Source: Cognatazoarcus sp050305135
GTDB taxonomy: Bacteria; Pseudomonadota; Gammaproteobacteria; Burkholderiales; Rhodocyclaceae
DNA: 59,204 bases
Assembly (NCBI GenBank): GCA_050305135.1
Contig: JBNLET010000122.1
Location: forward strand, 1 to 59,204
Direction: 5' to 3'
The notes under the pieces: model-generated
The model's input: only the letters and a program-made list of their open reading frames with translations
Database searches by the model: none
What the model was told of the DNA's origin: nothing
Position numbers and translations under genes: made by a program
Part shown: piece after piece, positions 44,002 through 54,300 of the stretch
How positions within the stretch are numbered: the first letter of the stretch is position 1
Layout of the letters: each line of letters begins with the position of its first letter

Positions 44002-44826
44002 TTATCTGATTCGGCGGTGCTGCAGTGCCGGCAGCCTGCTTCTCGCTGCGGCAATGCGCCCGGCATCGATTTCGGCCATCACCACGCCAGGACCTTCCGC
44101 CAGGCGCGCCAGCACCTCGCCCCACGGGTCGACGATCATGCTGTCGCCGTAGGTACGCCGCCCGCCCGGGTGTCGCCCGCCCTGGGCCGCAGCCAGCACG
44201 TAGGCCTGGTTCTCGATCGCCCGCGCGCGCAGCAGCACCTCCCAGTGGGCACTGCCGGTGGTGTAGGTAAAGGCAGCCGGAACGATGATCAGTTCCACCG
44301 TCCCCATCGCCCGGTACAGTTCCGGGAAGCGCAGGTCGTAGCACACCGACAGCCCGATCCGCCCGCAGGGCGCCTCGAAACTCACCACTTCGCCGCCGGG
44401 CAGGATGGTCTGCGCCTCGTCGTAGCGCTCCTCGTCCTTTTGGAAACCGAACAGGTGGATCTTGTCGTAGCGCGCCACGCGCTCGCCGGCATCGTCGTAG
44501 ACCAGGCAGCTGTTGTACACCTTGTCCGGCTGCGGGCACAGCAGCGGCACCGTGCCGCCCACCAGCCAGATGCCGTGGCGTTTCGCCAGCCCGCTCAGGA
44601 AGTCCTGCAGCGGTCCATCGCCATCGCTCTCGCGCAGCGCGACCTTGGCAGTCTCGTCCGGGCTCAGCACGCCGAAATACTCCGGCAGGGCCACCAGCTG
44701 CGCGCCGGCGGCGGCGGCCTCGCCGACCAGTTGCTCGACGCTGCGCATGTTGTCGTCGGGATCCGGCCCCGACACGGTCTGGATCGCGGCGATGCGGTAG
44801 CCGCCGCTGCTCGGATCGGTGCTCAT
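44002..44826 (-). CDS. carbon-nitrogen hydrolase (Nit1/Nit2-like)
   Basis: A 274-residue nitrilase-superfamily amidase. The catalytic triad is visible: Glu in VALPEYF, Lys in KIHLFGFQKDE and Cys in VCYDLRFPELYR. Nit-like enzymes of this type hydrolyse deaminated glutathione or omega-amides in metabolite repair. The start is ATG 44826; a further in-frame ATG at 44859 is less likely. It lies between yhdP and tldD, a conserved betaproteobacterial order. Confidence 0.93.
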   Translation of the reverse strand: MSTDPSSGGYRIAAIQTVSGPDPDDNMRSVEQLVGEAAAAGAQLVALPEYFGVLSPDETAKVALRESDGDGPLQDFLSGLAKRHGIWLVGGTVPLLCPQPDKVYNSCLVYDDAGERVARYDKIHLFGFQKDEERYDEAQTILPGGEVVSFEAPCGRIGLSVCYDLRFPELYRAMGTVELIIVPAAFTYTTGSAHWEVLLRARAIENQAYVLAAAQGGRHPGGRRTYGDSMIVDPWGEVLARLAEGPGVVMAEIDAGRIAAARSRLPALQHRRIR

Positions 44827-44937
44827 TCGGTTCGATTCGTCCAGTTGGGGGACGGCCAAGAGTATCGCACTCGGCCCGGCGGCAGCGAGTCGGCGCCCAT
44901 GGCCGGCGAGGCGGTGGTCGGCTGCCCGAGGCGCACG

Positions 44938-47900
44938 CTAGCGGGCCGTCGGCGAGGCGCTGGTGGCCAGCTTGTCCACCTGCGGATCGCTCCATCCGCC
45001 GGTGACCGCGTACTGGTAGGAAAACAGTTTCTCGATCGGGTCCTGCATGATCTTCTGCGCCAGGTAGGTGACCAGGCCGGCGACCGGGTTGATCAGCCCG
45101 GTGGCCGAATTGGCCAGCGCGGCACCGACCGCGACCGACTCGGTCAGGGTCGGCTGCACCGCGACCACCAGTTGCTGCGACTCCTGCGCCAGATCGACGC
45201 TGCCGGACAAGCGGATGCGCGCGGCCGGCCCGCGGATGTCCAGGTTGTCGGTCTGCATCACGCCTTCCGAGACGTCGACGCCGCCCTCGATGCGGTCGAA
45301 CATGAAGCCTTCGCTGAACACGTCGCGGAAGTCCAGCGAAACCCGGCGCGGCAGCGCCTGCAGGCTGAGCACGCCGAGCAGCCGCCCGACGCCGGGTTCC
45401 AGCTTGCTGAACTGGCCCTCGTCCACCTGCAGTTCCATGTGTCCGGCCAGCGTCGGATAGTGGAGTTCGGTCGGCGGCCCGGTCCAGCCCAGCTTGCCGT
45501 CCAGCCGCGCGCGCCCCTGCCGCACCGCCTCCGGATAGCCGATCGCGGCGAGATAGGCCCCGACGTCGCCGATTTCGGCGTTGAATCCGAGCTCGGTCGT
45601 CCCGCCCGGCTGCCAGCGGCCCTCCGCGCTGATCTCGCCGTGCGCATTCTTCATTTCGAGCGCATCCAGCATCCATTCCCCGGTGACGTTGCGCGCATCG
45701 AGCTTCAGGGACCCCAGCGCCATGCCGCGCAGCTCGAAGCGTTCGGCCGCCACGTCGAGCGCCGGCAGGCCGTCCAACGGCGTCTTGTCGCCGCCGTGAG
45801 CCGTCACGCGCGACTTGTCGCCGATCAGCAAGCGTTCGAAGCGCGCCTTCAGCGCGCCCTGGTCGCGGCTGCGCCAGTCGAATTCGCCCGCCACCGCCTC
45901 GCTCTCGAGCCGGCCACGCCAGCCGCCCGAGTCGGCAACGCCGCGCAGCTCGATGCCGTCGAAGCGCTCGCCGAACAGCTTCAAGCGGCCCGCCTGCAGC
46001 GCGATCCCGGCCAGCAGCGGCCCGCCCCGGCCGGCGCTGACGAGCTCACGCCATGCGTCGAGGTCGAGTTCATCCATCCGGATGGCCGCCATCAGGCCTC
46101 CCTCCACCTGCCGCACCGGCACGTTCACCGATACGCCGCCGCGCGCCAGCGCCCATTCGCCGGACGGCATGCGGCGGCGCGCGAATGCGGCCTGGATCTC
46201 CGGTCCCAGCGCCAGCTGCCACAGATGGACGCCGCCGCCGTCCGCGATGCCGAGGCGCAACTCCGACGGCCAGCGCTCGGCGGCCGCCTTGCGCATCGGC
46301 GCCGGCATGGCTGCTTCGACACCGAACAGGTCGGACTTCACGACCACCGTGGCGACCGCGTCTTCGACCTCGATGCTGGCCTGCCAGCCGGCCAGGCCGC
46401 GCACGTGCTCGAGCACCTCGATGCCGGTCTGCCGCTGCAGCGCCGCCGCCGATGCCGTGCCGGCGGCCTGGATCGACAGTCGTCCGCCCTCTTCGGTGCC
46501 GCCCACGGCCGCGACCGGCTGGCCGAGCAGCGTCGCCCGCGCGCCCTTGATCGAGACGCCATCGTTGTCGAAGCCGACGGTCGCGGCGGCGGACTCGAGC
46601 GCGGGCAGTTGCGGGAACAGGCGTACCTCGTTGCCGGCGAAGCGGTACTCGCCATGCACCCGGCTGTCGCGCAAGTGCCGCAGCGGCAGATCCAGCGCCA
46701 GCGCCAGGCGTCCGTCGCCGCTCGCCGCGAACTCGTCGGTGGCATGCCTGATCCAGCCCGCCACCGGGCTGTGCTCGACGAAATCGAGGAAGGCCTGGGT
46801 CGGGCCGGCGGCCTCGCCGTCGATACGCAATCCCTGGTCGCCGTTGCCGAGATCCGGGATGACCGCCACCGCGCGCTCGATCTTCGTCTCGCCGACCCGC
46901 GCGCGACGGGCCTCGATGCGCATGCTCTTGCCCTCGAATCGCAATTCGCCGTCGATGCCCTCGATGGCCGGCCAGTCCGGCGCGAACTTCAGGTCGGCCC
47001 CCGCCACGCGGGCCGTGACGAGAAACCTGCCGCTGTCCGGTGCGGCGAACGGGAACCGTGCCAGATCGCCCTTCAGTTCCAGCCGGGCCGGTGCCGCCCG
47101 GCCCGCAGTGATCGCCGCCTTCAGCCAGTTGCGCGTGTTGGCGCCGGCCACGCGCGGAATGTAGCGCCAGACCGCGCTGCCGGCGGCGCGCGACAGCTCG
47201 GCCGTGATGTCCACCGTGCCCGGCCCCTGCGGTGTCGATCGCCAGCTGCCGCTCAGCTCGCCGGCGGTGTCCCGGTTGGCGAATTCGGTCCGATCGAGCG
47301 ACACCGAAATACCGTCCGCTACCGCGCGCCAGGCGCCCGCGAAGGCCAGTCGGTCGAGCGGGATCCGCGCGGTCTCGAAGATCTCGGGCATCTCCAGCGC
47401 CACGCCGCTGCCGCCGCCGGTGAAGCGGCCGCCCGACTGGTCGCCTTCGAAGCGGCCCGAGATGCCCGACACGCCCGGCCAGCCCTCGCCGGCCTCGATC
47501 TGCAGCTTTTCGGCCCAGCCGCTCAGCTGCCAGCTCTCCGGCGCATCCTCGGCACCGCTCCAGCCGTATTCCAGATCGAACAGTTCGCCGGCCGGCGAGT
47601 GCCTGGCCAATTGCTTCAGCACGCTCGGCTCGAACGGCAGATGGGCCGCGAGCGCCGCCAGCGCACCGATGTCCAGGTGCCTGGCGGAAAAATGGCCCTC
47701 GCCGCGCTGGGCTTCGTCCTGCGGCCGGTAGCGGATCGCGACGTTCAGCTCCGGCACCTGCAGGCTGTCGCTCTCCAGCCGCAGCGCGCGGGTCTCGACA
47801 TTCATCTCACGTCCGTCTCGCCGGGCGAGCAGCGTGCCTTCCAGCCGCGACACCTGCAGCTCGGGCAGATCCGGCCGCAGACGGGTGCTGGCATCGGCCA

Positions 47901-48762
47901 GCGCCAGATCCACCCGCCCCTGGTAGCGGCCGCGCCCCTGCAGTTCGACCCACGCGCGGGCGCCGCCGCTGCCGGTCAGCGGCACCGGGTAATCGACCCA
48001 GTTCTGCCACGCCCCCAGATCGGCCCGCTCCAGCCGCACGAAGAGTTCGCCGCGCAGTCCGTCGCGGGCGCGCAAGGCGGCCGCCTCCAGATCGCCGCGC
48101 AACTCGACCGTCGACGCGTAGGCGGCCGGCGGCGAGGCCACCAGGCCGAAGCGCAGACGGTCGGACCGATTGAGCAGACGCAGTTCCATGCGGTCCAGCA
48201 CCAGCGGCGGCCCGGTCCGCATGCCGTCCGACCAGACCAGCGTCGCGTCGTGGATGCGGATCTCGGACTGCTCGAGCAGCCAGTCGCCGAAGCCGCCGCC
48301 GTCGCCGCCCGCCATTTCGAGGCCGGCCACCAGCACCCGACCGTCCGGCTCGCGTCGGACGGACAGCTCGGGCTGCAGGATCGAGAGCCGGCTGAACACC
48401 GGTTGTCCGCGCAGCAGCGACGACCACGCGAGCAGCGCGTCGACGCGCGACAGCGACAGCGCGGTACGCCCCTGGGCGTCGCGAATCGTCACCGACGACA
48501 GGCGCAAGCTCGGCGCCAGGCCCCGCCATTCGGCATCGACCCTGCCGATCTGCACCGGCCGGCCGAGCGACTCCGACACCGATTCGGCGAGCATGCCGCG
48601 GAACACGTCGGCATTGGGCACCAACACGTAGCGCAACAGCAGGAATGCCGTGCCGAGCACGAAGTAGGCGAGCAGCAAGCCGCGCAGCAGACGGCCGCCG
48701 GCCCGGCCGCGACTGGTCTCGACAGGCGGAGTCACGGCAGGAACGTCGTCGCGAGCTTTCAT
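44938..48762 (-). CDS. yhdP: AsmA-like transport protein YhdP
   Basis: A 1274-residue inner-membrane-anchored protein of the YhdP/TIGR02099 family. One TM helix near residues 28-50 (LLRGLLLAYFVLGTAFLLL) is followed by a long beta-rich periplasmic region typical of the repeating-groove, bridge-like lipid-transfer fold. It ends with LINPVAGLVTYLAQKIMQDP. YhdP moves phospholipids to the outer membrane together with TamB and YdbH. It heads the yhdP-nitrilase-tldD operon and is divergent from glnE. Confidence 0.95.
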   Translation of the reverse strand: MKARDDVPAVTPPVETSRGRAGGRLLRGLLLAYFVLGTAFLLLRYVLVPNADVFRGMLAESVSESLGRPVQIGRVDAEWRGLAPSLRLSSVTIRDAQGRTALSLSRVDALLAWSSLLRGQPVFSRLSILQPELSVRREPDGRVLVAGLEMAGGDGGGFGDWLLEQSEIRIHDATLVWSDGMRTGPPLVLDRMELRLLNRSDRLRFGLVASPPAAYASTVELRGDLEAAALRARDGLRGELFVRLERADLGAWQNWVDYPVPLTGSGGARAWVELQGRGRYQGRVDLALADASTRLRPDLPELQVSRLEGTLLARRDGREMNVETRALRLESDSLQVPELNVAIRYRPQDEAQRGEGHFSARHLDIGALAALAAHLPFEPSVLKQLARHSPAGELFDLEYGWSGAEDAPESWQLSGWAEKLQIEAGEGWPGVSGISGRFEGDQSGGRFTGGGSGVALEMPEIFETARIPLDRLAFAGAWRAVADGISVSLDRTEFANRDTAGELSGSWRSTPQGPGTVDITAELSRAAGSAVWRYIPRVAGANTRNWLKAAITAGRAAPARLELKGDLARFPFAAPDSGRFLVTARVAGADLKFAPDWPAIEGIDGELRFEGKSMRIEARRARVGETKIERAVAVIPDLGNGDQGLRIDGEAAGPTQAFLDFVEHSPVAGWIRHATDEFAASGDGRLALALDLPLRHLRDSRVHGEYRFAGNEVRLFPQLPALESAAATVGFDNDGVSIKGARATLLGQPVAAVGGTEEGGRLSIQAAGTASAAALQRQTGIEVLEHVRGLAGWQASIEVEDAVATVVVKSDLFGVEAAMPAPMRKAAAERWPSELRLGIADGGGVHLWQLALGPEIQAAFARRRMPSGEWALARGGVSVNVPVRQVEGGLMAAIRMDELDLDAWRELVSAGRGGPLLAGIALQAGRLKLFGERFDGIELRGVADSGGWRGRLESEAVAGEFDWRSRDQGALKARFERLLIGDKSRVTAHGGDKTPLDGLPALDVAAERFELRGMALGSLKLDARNVTGEWMLDALEMKNAHGEISAEGRWQPGGTTELGFNAEIGDVGAYLAAIGYPEAVRQGRARLDGKLGWTGPPTELHYPTLAGHMELQVDEGQFSKLEPGVGRLLGVLSLQALPRRVSLDFRDVFSEGFMFDRIEGGVDVSEGVMQTDNLDIRGPAARIRLSGSVDLAQESQQLVVAVQPTLTESVAVGAALANSATGLINPVAGLVTYLAQKIMQDPIEKLFSYQYAVTGGWSDPQVDKLATSASPTAR

Positions 48763-48922
48763 CTACGCCCTATCCGCGGGCAATTCGGCGAAGCGGATGC
48801 GTTGCGGCGGCGGCGGGCCAGATTGCCGCGCCACGCGCATCCGGCGTGATTTTCAACTAAATTCCGGGTTGGTCGGGCAGTGTGCCCGGCAGGACATTCA
48901 ATTCTAGCAGCCAGACCCCTCC

Positions 48923-51619
48923 ATGCCCCCAGAAAGCACAGCCCTCCCCGCCGACCTGCAGCGCGCCTGCCGCTATTCGCGCTTCCTCGCGCGACAGCTC
49001 GATTCCAGGCCCTGGCTGGCCGAGCAACTCGCCTCCCGGCTCGACCGGCGCCTGGACCACGACGGCATGCGCGCCTGGCTGACGGCACAGTCGCCCGGCG
49101 AGCAGAACCTGCCGGACTTGCTGCGGCGGCTGCGCGCCTGGGTGCTGTGCCACGTCGCGTGCCGCGACCTGAACGGCCGAGCGGCGCTGGCCGAGGTGAC
49201 CGAAACGATGTCCGCGCTGGCCGACGTGGCGGTGGAGACCGCCCACGGCATCCTGCTGCCGCTGCTCGAAGAGCGCCACGGCACGCCGCGCGGCGCCGAC
49301 GGCAGCGCCCAGTCGCTGATCGTGATCGGCATGGGCAAGCTGGGCGGGCGCGAGCTGAACGTCTCGTCCGACGTGGACTTCATCTTCGTCTTTCCGGACG
49401 ACGGCGAGACCGACGGCAAGCGGCCGATCAGCAACTTCGAGTTCTTCACCAAGCTCGGCCAGCAACTGATCAGGAGCCTGAACGAGGTGACCGCCGAAGG
49501 GCAGGTGTTTCGCGTCGACATGCGGCTGCGGCCGAACGGCGACTCGGGCCCGCTGGTGTGCAGCCTCGACATGCTGGAGAACTACTTCATCTCGCAAGGC
49601 CGCGAGTGGGAGCGCTACGCCTGGATCAAGGCGCGGCCGATGAGCGGCGGATCGGCGCCGGCGCTGCAGGCGGTGGTGCGCCCGTTCGTGTTCCGCAAAT
49701 ACCTGGACTTCGGCGCCATCAACGCGATGCGTGAGCTGCACGCGCAGATCCGGCGCGAGGTGTCGCGCCGCGACAGGGCCGACAACATCAAGCTCGGCCC
49801 CGGCGGCATTCGCGAGATCGAGTTCATCGCCCAGGTATTCCAGCTGATCCGCGGCGGCCGCGATCCGCAATTGCAGGTCAAGCCGACCCTGCAGGTGCTG
49901 GAGCGGCTGCAGCAGCGGGGGCTGCTGGCGCCGGCCGCGGTCGACGAATTGCGGGCCGCCTACGACTTCCTGCGCCGGCTCGAGCACCGCCTGCAATACC
50001 TGGACGACCAGCAGACCCACGTCCTGCCCGCCGACCCGGCGGACCGGGCGCTGATCGCCGAGGCGATGGGATTCGACGACTATCCGGCCTTGGTCGCAGC
50101 GCTGGACCACCATCGCGGCCAGGTCGGCCTGCGCTTCGAGGCGGTGTTCGAGGACCCCACCGGCGGCGAGCATCCTCTCGACGACGTCTGGTCCGGCTGC
50201 CGCGATGCCGAGCAATGCGAGTCGATCCTGGCCCCGCTCGGCTTCACCGATCCCGCCGAGGCGGCCCGCAAGCTCGCCAACCTGCGCGCCAGCGGCCGCT
50301 ACCGCCAGATGCCGGCGCAGATCCGCAGCCGCTTCGACGGCCTGATGCCGCGCGTGGTGGAGATCTCGGTTGCGAAGCACAATCCGGATGCCACGCTGGG
50401 CCGGATGATCGACCTGCTGTCGGCGATTTCGCGCCGCGCCGCCTATCTGTCGCTGCTGCAGCAGTATCCGCAGGCGCTGGCGCGGCTGGCCGATCTGGTC
50501 AGCGCCTCGCCCTGGGCCACCCACTACCTGATCCGCCACCCGATCCTGCTCGACGAACTGCTCGACGGCCGCGAGCTGGACGCCAAGCCCGACTGGAGCG
50601 CGTTCCGCGAAGGACTGGCGCAGGACGTCGAGCGCCTGGACGACGACATGGAACGGCAGATGGACCTGATGCGCGAGCAGCACCACACCCAGGTCTTCCG
50701 CCTGCTGACGCAGGACCTGAGCGGCACGCTGAGCGTCGAGGAACTGGCCGACCACCTGTCCGCGATGGCCGACATCGTCCTCGACATCACGATCGAGGTC
50801 TGCTGGCACAAGCTGCGCAAGCGCCACCGCGACGAACCCGCCTTCGCGGTGATCAGCTACGGCAAGCACGGCGGCAAGGAAATGGGCTACTCGTCCGACC
50901 TGGACATCGTCTTCGTCTATCGGGACGAACACCCTGACGCGGCCGAGATCTACTCCCGCCTGGGCCAGCGCATCAGCACCTGGCTGTCCGGCCAGACCGC
51001 CGCCGGCCAGCTCTACGAGACCGATCTGCGCCTGCGCCCGAACGGCGAGGCCGGCCTGCTGGTGATCTCGCTCGAGGCCTTCCGCAAGTACCAGCTCGAA
51101 TCGGCCTGGACCTGGGAACACCAGGCGCTGACCCGGGCCCGCTTCAGCGCCGGCGACGCGCAGATCGGCCGCGACTTCGAGGACATCCGCTGCGAAATCC
51201 TGCGCCAGCCGCGCGACCTCGCCAAGCTGCGCGAAGAGGTGATCGAGATGCGGCAGAAGATGTTCGACGCGCATGGCGGCGAAGGCGACCCGTTCGACCT
51301 CAAGCAGGACTTCGGCGGCCTGGTGGACGTCGAGTTCCTGGTGCAGTTCCTGGTCCTCGGCCATGCCCACCGGCATGCCGAGCTGACCGCCAACCGCGGC
51401 AACATCAGCCTGCTCGCCAGCGCCGCACAGCTCGGCCTGATTGACGAAGCGGAAGCCGCGGCCGCCGCCGACGCCTACCGCAACCTGCGGCGGCGCCAGC
51501 ACGAACTGAGGCTGGATGGGGACGACTCGAAGCTGCCGGCGGCCGCGATCGAGGCCGAGATCGCCGCGGTCAGGACGCTCTGGCGCAGCGTCTTCGGCGA
51601 CGCCGGCCACCGCCGCTGA
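48923..51619 (+). CDS. glnE: bifunctional glutamine synthetase adenylyltransferase/deadenylase
   Basis: GlnE adenylylates GlnA when glutamine is plentiful and removes AMP under nitrogen limitation, under control of PII. The 898-residue protein has two nucleotidyltransferase domains: the N-terminal deadenylase (IGMGKLGGRELNVSSDVDF) and the C-terminal adenylylase (YGKHGGKEMGYSSDLDIVF), joined by helical regions. Its target Tyr398 of GlnA is encoded in this window. It is divergent from yhdP (160-nt gap with no clear site) and ends 9 nt from the convergent tolC-like gene. Confidence 0.97.
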   Translation: MPPESTALPADLQRACRYSRFLARQLDSRPWLAEQLASRLDRRLDHDGMRAWLTAQSPGEQNLPDLLRRLRAWVLCHVACRDLNGRAALAEVTETMSALADVAVETAHGILLPLLEERHGTPRGADGSAQSLIVIGMGKLGGRELNVSSDVDFIFVFPDDGETDGKRPISNFEFFTKLGQQLIRSLNEVTAEGQVFRVDMRLRPNGDSGPLVCSLDMLENYFISQGREWERYAWIKARPMSGGSAPALQAVVRPFVFRKYLDFGAINAMRELHAQIRREVSRRDRADNIKLGPGGIREIEFIAQVFQLIRGGRDPQLQVKPTLQVLERLQQRGLLAPAAVDELRAAYDFLRRLEHRLQYLDDQQTHVLPADPADRALIAEAMGFDDYPALVAALDHHRGQVGLRFEAVFEDPTGGEHPLDDVWSGCRDAEQCESILAPLGFTDPAEAARKLANLRASGRYRQMPAQIRSRFDGLMPRVVEISVAKHNPDATLGRMIDLLSAISRRAAYLSLLQQYPQALARLADLVSASPWATHYLIRHPILLDELLDGRELDAKPDWSAFREGLAQDVERLDDDMERQMDLMREQHHTQVFRLLTQDLSGTLSVEELADHLSAMADIVLDITIEVCWHKLRKRHRDEPAFAVISYGKHGGKEMGYSSDLDIVFVYRDEHPDAAEIYSRLGQRISTWLSGQTAAGQLYETDLRLRPNGEAGLLVISLEAFRKYQLESAWTWEHQALTRARFSAGDAQIGRDFEDIRCEILRQPRDLAKLREEVIEMRQKMFDAHGGEGDPFDLKQDFGGLVDVEFLVQFLVLGHAHRHAELTANRGNISLLASAAQLGLIDEAEAAAAADAYRNLRRRQHELRLDGDDSKLPAAAIEAEIAAVRTLWRSVFGDAGHRR

Positions 51620-51628
51620 GAGCGCCGC

Positions 51629-53437
51629 TCAGCGGACGCGCTCGGCGTCGATGCGCCACTCGCCGCCTTCGCGCACCCACACGAGTGCCTTGTCGACCAC
51701 GTCGCTGAAGTCGTACGACTCGTAACGCTGCCGGAAGCGCGCCAGCACGCGGTCGGCTGCCGGACGACTCAGTTCCAGCTGCTCGACGCCGATCGAGATG
51801 CCCCCCGGTTTCGCCAGCAGCCTGCGCCGCTTGGCCTCCCATGCGCTGCGGCTCTGCCCTTCGCCGGGCACGAAGCCAGCCGCATAGAACGCCAGGTAGG
51901 CCTCCGCGTCGCCTGCCGACCAGGCGGCCGCCCAGCCGCGCAGCCGCTCTTCCACCCGCCCGTCGGACGCTGCGCCGGCCGCCGGCACGACGACCGCCTG
52001 TGGATGCGCCGCGAGCCGCGGCGCGGCAGCGGCCAGCAGCGCCGCCTTGTCGATGCGCTCGGGCAACGGCGCCTCGGCCGGGCAGGCGGTGGGCGCGTCG
52101 GCACCTTCGGTCGGCTCGCCGAGGCTGTCGAGGCTCGGCAGCCCGTCGCGGCTCAGGCCCAGCGCCTGCAGCAGTCGTCCCATCGAGGCCAGCGTGCGGC
52201 CCTTGGCGATGGCCAGATCGTGCTCGGCGATGACGTAGGCGCGGCGCGCCTCGAAATACTCGTTCTCGGTATCCAGCAGATCGAGCAGCGTGCGCTGGCC
52301 GATGTCGAACTGGCGCCGATAGGCCTCCCTTGCCTTGGCGATCGAGAGCTGGTGCTGGTCCAGGTAGGCGAGCTGCTCGCCCAGCCGGCCGATGTCGTTG
52401 AAGGCAATCGCCAGCGTCTGGCGCAGGTCGCGACAGGTCTTGTCGCGCAGGTCGCGCGCCACGTTGAGCTGCTCGGCGAACTGGCGCACGCGCGCGCTGT
52501 CGGCCCCGCCGCGGAACAGGTTGACGTTGAACACCAGCTCGATCACCCGATCGCGCTGGCGCCCGTCGATGCCGTCGATGTCGTGGCCTACCTGCTCGCT
52601 GGCGCGCAGATCCAGGCGGGGATGGTAGCCGGCCGTCTTGCCGCGCGCCTCGGCAGCGGCCGAACGCAGCACGGCGCGCGATGCGGCCAGGCCCGGATTG
52701 CCGGCGTAGGCCTGCGCCAGCGCCTGGTTGACGCTCCCGGGCAGACCCGTGGGCGGCAGTTCGCCGGCATCCAGCTCGGCAGCCGGCACGACGCCGACGA
52801 TGCGCTGGTAGCGCGAGCGGACGTCGTGCAGGTTGCTCGATTCGGTCAGCAGGTTCGACTCCGCCAGTGCCAGCCGTCCGCTGGCCTGTTCCAGGTCCAC
52901 GCGGCGGCCGACGCCGGCCCGCACGCGCTGCTCGATCTGATCGAAGATCTGGCGGTGCTGCACGTAGTTGTCCTTGGCCAGTGTCACCAGCGCGCGGTAG
53001 CGCAGCACGTCGTGATGGGCCCGCACCGCTTCCAGCGCGGTACTCTCGGCGGCGTCCAACAGCTCGTAGTAGCGCGCCACGCTCTGCTGCCCGAGTCGCG
53101 CCACCTCGGCGTTCGTCGCGAAGCCGTCGTAGAGCATCTGGCTCAGCGTCAGCGCGGCGCCGCGCCGGCTGAAGTCGCGCTCGTCCACATCCGGCCGCTC
53201 ACGCCATTCGCGGCCGACGCTGGCGTTCAGGTCGAGCTGGGGCAGATAGCCGCCGCGCGCCGCGCGCTGCTCTTCGCGCGAAGCCTTGAAGGCGTGCCAA
53301 CGGGCCTCCACCGCGGGGTTTTCAGCGACCGCCATCTGGGCCGCTGCGGCCAGCGTGGCGGGCGCCTGCTGCACCGCCGCGGCGGCCGGGGACAACAGTG
53401 CCAGCACCATCAGCAGTGGATTCCTGCGTGGAAACAT
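51629..53437 (-). CDS. TolC/LapE-type outer-membrane channel with C-terminal NTF2-like domain
   Basis: A 602-residue exported protein. Signal peptide (about 1-22), then two TolC-type outer-membrane efflux repeats (about 25-435; for example YDGFATNAEVARLGQQ and DIGQRTLLDLLDTENEYFEA). This is the LapE type used by type I secretion of large adhesins. A linker follows, and residues about 490-602 form a separate domain (WAAAWSAGDAEAYLAFYA ... VREGGEWRIDAERVR) resembling NTF2/Cds6-like folds, unusual for TolC. It is divergent from lapG. The matching LapB ATPase and LapC adaptor are not in the window. Confidence 0.88.
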   Translation of the reverse strand: MFPRRNPLLMVLALLSPAAAAVQQAPATLAAAAQMAVAENPAVEARWHAFKASREEQRAARGGYLPQLDLNASVGREWRERPDVDERDFSRRGAALTLSQMLYDGFATNAEVARLGQQSVARYYELLDAAESTALEAVRAHHDVLRYRALVTLAKDNYVQHRQIFDQIEQRVRAGVGRRVDLEQASGRLALAESNLLTESSNLHDVRSRYQRIVGVVPAAELDAGELPPTGLPGSVNQALAQAYAGNPGLAASRAVLRSAAAEARGKTAGYHPRLDLRASEQVGHDIDGIDGRQRDRVIELVFNVNLFRGGADSARVRQFAEQLNVARDLRDKTCRDLRQTLAIAFNDIGRLGEQLAYLDQHQLSIAKAREAYRRQFDIGQRTLLDLLDTENEYFEARRAYVIAEHDLAIAKGRTLASMGRLLQALGLSRDGLPSLDSLGEPTEGADAPTACPAEAPLPERIDKAALLAAAAPRLAAHPQAVVVPAAGAASDGRVEERLRGWAAAWSAGDAEAYLAFYAAGFVPGEGQSRSAWEAKRRRLLAKPGGISIGVEQLELSRPAADRVLARFRQRYESYDFSDVVDKALVWVREGGEWRIDAERVR

Positions 53438-53542
53438 CCCTATACCTTCCTCGGTCCCTGCCGTAATTAGACCAATTAGTCCAGACTGGGCGGGAAGGCT
53501 ATGCGCAAGCCCGGCCACGGGCAATAAAGGCGAACCGAAACT

Positions 53543-54277
53543 TTGCGCCTACCTGCGTCAAACCGCACGCCAGAGTGCAATCTGCAACGTCTACCGGCGA
53601 TCCGCGCCGCCTGCCGGCGGCTGTGGCGGCATCTGCGTGCGCCGGCCGTCCTGCTCGCGCTGCTGGCCGTGGCCCATGCCGAGCCGAACCTGGCGCGCCT
53701 CGCCATGCTGGCGGAAGTCCGCTACGGCGTGGCGGCGCGCCAGCAGATCGAAGAGTGGCAGGCACTGCTGCTATCGGCGCGCGACCTCGACGAGCGCGAG
53801 AAACTCGAAGAGGTCAATGACTTCTTCAATCTGCGGCTGCGCTTCACCGACGATCTGGAACTCTGGCAATTGCCGGACTACTGGGCGACACCGCTGGAGA
53901 CCCTCGGCCGCGGTGCCGGCGACTGCGAGGATTTCTCGATCGCCAAGTACATGACGCTGAAGGCGCTCGGCGTGGACCCGGCGCGGATGCGGCTGATCTA
54001 CGTCCGGGCGCGCGTCGGCGGCCCGGCCAGCAGCGTGATCCAGGCGCACATGGTGGTCGGCTACTACCCCTCGCCGACCGACGAGCCGCTGGTGCTCGAC
54101 AATCTGATCGGCGAGATCAGGCCGGCCTCCAGGCGTCCGGACCTGTTTCCGGTCTTCAGCTTCAACGGCGAAGGCCTGTGGGTGGGCGGCGCCGAGCGCT
54201 CCAGCGCCGATCCGACCGAGCGCCTATCCCGCTGGCGTGACTTGCTCGCACGAATGCGCGAGGATGGCCTCGAATAG
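53543..54277 (+). CDS. lapG: periplasmic transglutaminase-like cysteine protease LapG
   Basis: LapG cleaves the N-terminus of the LapA-type adhesin to release biofilm cells when c-di-GMP is low. The catalytic triad is Cys128 (GAGDCEDFS), His169 (QAHMVVGYY) and Asp186 (LVLDNL). A membrane/signal segment lies at about 33-46. No ATG or GTG is available before it; TTG 53543 is the likely start with AAAGG upstream, giving 244 residues, so the exact start is uncertain. It is followed by lapD after 23 nt. Confidence 0.9.
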   Translation: MRLPASNRTPECNLQRLPAIRAACRRLWRHLRAPAVLLALLAVAHAEPNLARLAMLAEVRYGVAARQQIEEWQALLLSARDLDEREKLEEVNDFFNLRLRFTDDLELWQLPDYWATPLETLGRGAGDCEDFSIAKYMTLKALGVDPARMRLIYVRARVGGPASSVIQAHMVVGYYPSPTDEPLVLDNLIGEIRPASRRPDLFPVFSFNGEGLWVGGAERSSADPTERLSRWRDLLARMREDGLE

Positions 54278-54300
54278 GCCCTCGAGAAGAGGACAACGAA

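Noticed and set aside
44017..48849. A plus-strand open frame of 1610 codons opposite yhdP
   Set aside because: It is the antisense of yhdP with Arg/His/Gln-rich, low-information sequence typical of the complement of GC-rich genes; yhdP itself has clear family features.
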